In this document: positions 60,301-64,000 of the stretch, in pieces | Layout of the letters: each line of letters opens with the position of its first letter | Numbering within the stretch: position 1 is the first letter of the stretch | Assembly: GCA_037576195.1 (NCBI GenBank) | Contig: CM075103.1 | Location: 4,278,001-4,342,000, forward strand | Direction of reading: 5' to 3' | Source: Phytoseiulus persimilis | Taxonomy: Eukaryota; Arthropoda; Arachnida; Mesostigmata; Phytoseiidae | DNA: 64,000 bases | Program-made: the position numbers and the translations under genes | The notes under the pieces: model-generated | Told to the model about the DNA's origin: nothing | Seen by the model: the letters and a program-made list of their open reading frames with translations, nothing else | The model's database searches: none

Positions 60301-63300
60301 AGTGTTCCGACGAGGCAACCGCGATTCCGTGAGCGTTTTGGACTTCGCCTCCACGAAACGGCTTTGCCCCAACTCGCTCCGCCCCTGATCTTCTCGGCCA
60401 GAGGCTTCTCCCATCGGCGACCTGGATTGGTTGCCAGCGTTCCGGTCCCCGGACACATAACCGAGCGATTCCATCAAGATCCGCTCCCGGGAGAACGGTG
60501 AGCTCCCGTGGATTCCATAGTCGTTGTAAGTAGCGTCAGGTTCTCTGTTTCAGCTTCAGTACTCCGGCACAATGCTCGCTGCTGTGAAAGTTCCTTCTCC
60601 TGCAACCAACAAACTGGCAAAGGGCGGTGCGTCGTTTCCCCCGAGTGTCAGAACGGAATCGTGATAACTCAGGGCCTTGCCTCGCCGACCGCTCGCCCCG
60701 CGCGGCTCGACAACGTTCGAGATGCCATGAGAAACCGCGAGAGCCGTTGAGAGATGATGTTCGGATTTATAATCCCACAAATGGAGCAACAGTATGGATT
60801 GGGGTCACTCGATTCGCGTTTCGAAACCCCGAGCTCGGCAGCGCAAATTATCGACCCGCCCTGTATCGCCAGCGTCGAGGCTCGTATGTCGGTCCGAGTG
60901 CCGGTGATACAATATACCGCTCGTAAATTAATTCTGGACGAGGAGCTGTCGAAAACTCGGTTCGGGAACGAGGGACGTCTCCATACTGAACTCCGCGAAG
61001 AATGAAGACGCGAGTTGCTGTCTTCACACGAAGCTGGGTGCGAGCTCCTCGGCCGTTTGGAAACAATCCCAAACACACATGCGGTTCGGAGACCCGCGCA
61101 TGCATATGGCACATGGAATTGCATGATTCGTTTTTATTTTGAATTTCGACTATTCCGAGTTCTGTCCGCAATTGGAAACGGAGGTATTTCCCTTCATCGT
61201 TGATAGAATCACGGCTGCCGCTTCCTCGGATCACAAGGAAACGTTTCATCGCTGCAGAAACACTTCCTCTACGCGACGGAGAGCGGAACCAGCGACAAAG
61301 CGAGAAGATTCTCCGAAAGTGTCTCTTCCGACGACGCCTACGCTTGAGGATCATGAATTTTGGGTTCGATGGGTGCGTTCGGTGCCTATTTCTGAGAGAA
61401 TCAAGCGTGGGTGCCTCGCCGCAGTACAAAACTGCTGCAAATCCCTAAAATTAATCCGACGGGTGCAGTTCTCGCTCCGATGGATTGTACCTTCGTGCCG
61501 TTCGTTCCACCTTTCCTTTTCCCTCGGTCCTCTTTTTTTCTCGCAAGACTCCTCCGAGCCATCGGCAGCCCTTCAATTCAGGGCCCCCTCCACTCCCCTG
61601 TTTCCCATTCGATCCGAACTTCTTCCACTCGGTCTGACTCCTCCTGTGCCCGTGCCCATTGAACTCACTTCGGCAAGCCCTCGAGGACGGGGAGCGATTC
61701 CGATTTTTTTGAGCTCGTTGTTTCTCCTCGGTTTCTACTCCCCTATTTTCTCTAATTCCCCGGCACTGTTCCCCCTTAACTGAAGAACCGAACGCTTCCT
61801 CTAATTTTGCTGCTCAATCGTGTCCACTGGACAACACCCTGGAGCAAGACCTTTCTCTCTGCGCAAAAAACGTCAACTGGAGGAACCACCCAGAGACTGG
61901 CGCGAAAAAATCATGTGACCAAGAGTCAGTGGGGTGATCTGAAGAAAGGATTGGGGGAGAGGGAAAGAGGAAGGTCAAGGAATGAAGAGAGAGGCGAGGG
62001 GGAGAGAGTGGTAGAAGTGGAGGGACGCGAGGGGTGAACTGACCCGACGCAAGCCGAATGGTCAGTTTGGGCAGCTGGGGAAAAGCAGGAGAGGTTCAGG
62101 AACCAGGACAACTGGAGCGATGAAGCGACACCGGAAAGACGGCGAAAACAAAGGAAGGAACGGGATACCTGCGTGCAACGGGAGCAACAAAAGGTTTGGA
62201 AACTGCCAGGATAAAACACTGGGGGCAACAGAATCGAGTGACGAGCTGGCCCGCAGCGACTCTCCTGCTGGAACAATGGGTGGAAGCTTTTCTTCCTGTC
62301 TGTTTGTCTATCTCTCTCTCTCAGAGAGTTGATCGTTGGTCTGCCACCGACGCCTCGAGCGGTCAGGCAATCGCTCGTAATTGGTCTTCTGTGCCACGAA
62401 CTTCCACTCGGGCCGCTTATCGGGCGGCATGCGATCCCGAACGGAATTTTCCCGAAAGTCCACTTAATCCGATTCGCTCAGAGCGACCTTTTCGCTCTTT
62501 ACTGAGTCACGTAGCTTTTTGCGCTGTGCTAAGCTCATTGTTCCAAGCGAACATTTTTCCCTCGGCTCCATAAGCCGCTGCAATATCTTGCCATCACCAC
62601 ATGCAACCTGCTTAGCCATATTGGTAGGCTCCGCGGTTTCCCGCCAATGCTGGCAGCAGCGATGCTCGCGTTTTCAAGGTCGCAAGCTGGCGGAGAACAT
62701 GGATGGATGATCGTTGTCTGTTCTTATAAAACCAAACCGATGGCGGCCATGGAGGAGGAACGCAACGAAGGAGAGGATGCTGGCCATCGGAATGGTATTT
62801 TGTAGCGTTTTGTGTGCGATACAGCTCGCATTTCTGCCAGCTTTTCTCCGCAAACTCGCCAGTCGGCTTATGGGAGGAGCCGAGGGAACGCTCCAACCCG
62901 TTCGTCGTCCGGATGACGGGTCAATGTCATGAATATGCCTCGTTCCCGCCCCACGTGAAAAGCCACCTCGGGCCTCTCGGTTCTAGCCTACCTTACCGGA
63001 AAAATACGAATACGCATGATCCGACTCGCCGTTTTCCTTCCGCTCTCATCGGAACGCTCCATCCATTCGGAACATTCGACATCACTCCCCGCGCGAAACT
63101 TTAACGTCCGCCATTACGTCGCTCCTGTCCGAAATTCCGAGGACTCCGGCGACGCACTGCTGCCAGATCCTCAGTCGTGTGTGGAGTCTCGAATTCAATA
63201 CACTCGGGTCCCGAGACATAAGTTCTGACTCGACTACAGCCAACGGCAGGCCGAAGATCCCAGCGACCTCATTGGGTGGAAATCGGCGATGTTCCACGTT

Positions 63301-64000
63301 TGCCGCAGTTTGCGCCTTCTTCTCCTTGTCCCATTCCTATTCCATCGAGTCACATTGCACCCATTGGGATCTTCGGTCAGCTCCGCTCGCTTTCTCGGCA
63401 TTGGGCACAGATTCGGGACTCACTTAGGAAGTTTCCGTGCCTGATAATAATCGAGCTGGGAGCGAGTTGCGCTCAATTCTGGTGGCACGAATCGCGATTA
63501 ATCTCCCCTTCGAGACGGGAGGACAAAAACTGCGAATCATCCAGAGGGAATCCCGAGTTTCATGCCGGGGACCGATTTCCCCCAGTCGAGACAACATGCT
63601 CGTTAGCGGGCACTCTTCGTCAGCGTTCAAACAGCGGCCCAAGAGTCCTTTTGGAAGAAAAAACAAACATGAAAGGAAGATGCAAAAACAGGACTCGCAA
63701 GAGTGTGTCTGCACGAATTCAGAAAAACAAAACAGAGACAAAAAAGGAGGGAAGCGAGAAGGGCCGCGGAGGTCTTTGAAGGCTCCGATTCGCACGCTGT
63801 GGGGATGAAAGGCTCTCGCTGCCTCTCCTCCTAATTTGTTCTCCTCTGGTTTGTTGCTTCACCCGACTGTCCCATTCATTCTCTCGGATTTGTATGAATG
63901 AGAAGCGTCGACTCGCGGTCGATGATGCTGGTGTCGTCGCGGCCGACTTCGCGGCCGTAGTCGATGCCGCAGTAGTTCTCGGGAAAAGCCGAGCATTGTT
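57314..64000. other. no supported gene; promoter-like tracts
   Basis: Pyrimidine-rich, promoter-like sequence at 58150-58750 and 61480-61780. A hydrophobic leader-like ORF starts near 62777 on the plus strand (LAIGMVFCSVLCAIQLAFLP) and stops at 62932. A 214-codon frame at 61139-61783 is mostly Pro/Ser/Phe-rich and likely chance. Confidence 0.35.

Noticed and set aside
61139-61783. 214-codon plus-strand ORF
   Set aside because: Mostly Pro/Ser/Phe-rich translation of a pyrimidine-rich tract with no domain; likely non-coding.
1-64000. CRISPR array, rRNA, reverse transcriptase or transposase genes
   Set aside because: No spaced direct repeats of the right size, no rRNA-like sequence, and no catalytic motif of these enzymes in any frame examined.

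Overview
This window is animal (invertebrate) nuclear DNA, most likely from an arthropod. Coding exons are short, have consensus GT/AG ends, and are separated by introns of 0.2-12 kb. Microsatellites and short foldback elements are scattered through it. There are no operons, rRNA genes, CRISPR arrays or bacterial-style gene packing. A mite or related chelicerate would fit the base composition and compact introns, but the sequence does not prove that.

The one gene identified by homology is a minus-strand solute carrier 4 family member of the SLC4A11 type. It runs from at least 30599 down to its stop codon at 1472. I could place 12 exons by protein similarity and splice sites, plus two tentative ones; the first part of the cytoplasmic N-terminal domain was not found. 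Four exons (30476-30599, 2202-2375, 1637-2002, 1472-1538) are perfectly in frame. The eight between 6.4 and 18.0 kb each carry one or two 1-bp indels, mostly in short homopolymers, while splice sites and amino acids stay conserved. Open-reading-frame searches therefore break this gene into fragments, and the same may be true of other genes in the window.

From about 36 to 47 kb there is a plus-strand series of small intronless ORFs that share an architecture rather than sequence: an N-terminal signal peptide or hydrophobic start, in most cases a short ectodomain, one membrane span and a short tail. The best are at 38060 (99 aa), 44744 (150 aa, with a poly(A) signal) and 46888 (77 aa). A secreted 120-aa ORF at 41025 has a damaged tandem paralogue at 40534. 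None matches a family I know.

The same 40-48 kb interval is rich in inverted repeats: an 858-bp long-armed foldback at 43128-43985 with a second hairpin just beyond it, and two abutting MITE-like elements at 47413-47974 and 47975-48124. A 16-bp tandem repeat lies just upstream of the 38060 ORF. The 48-64 kb part holds one well-bounded minus-strand exon (54020-54089) of unknown identity, several long ORFs of uncertain status and AG/CT-rich promoter-like tracts.
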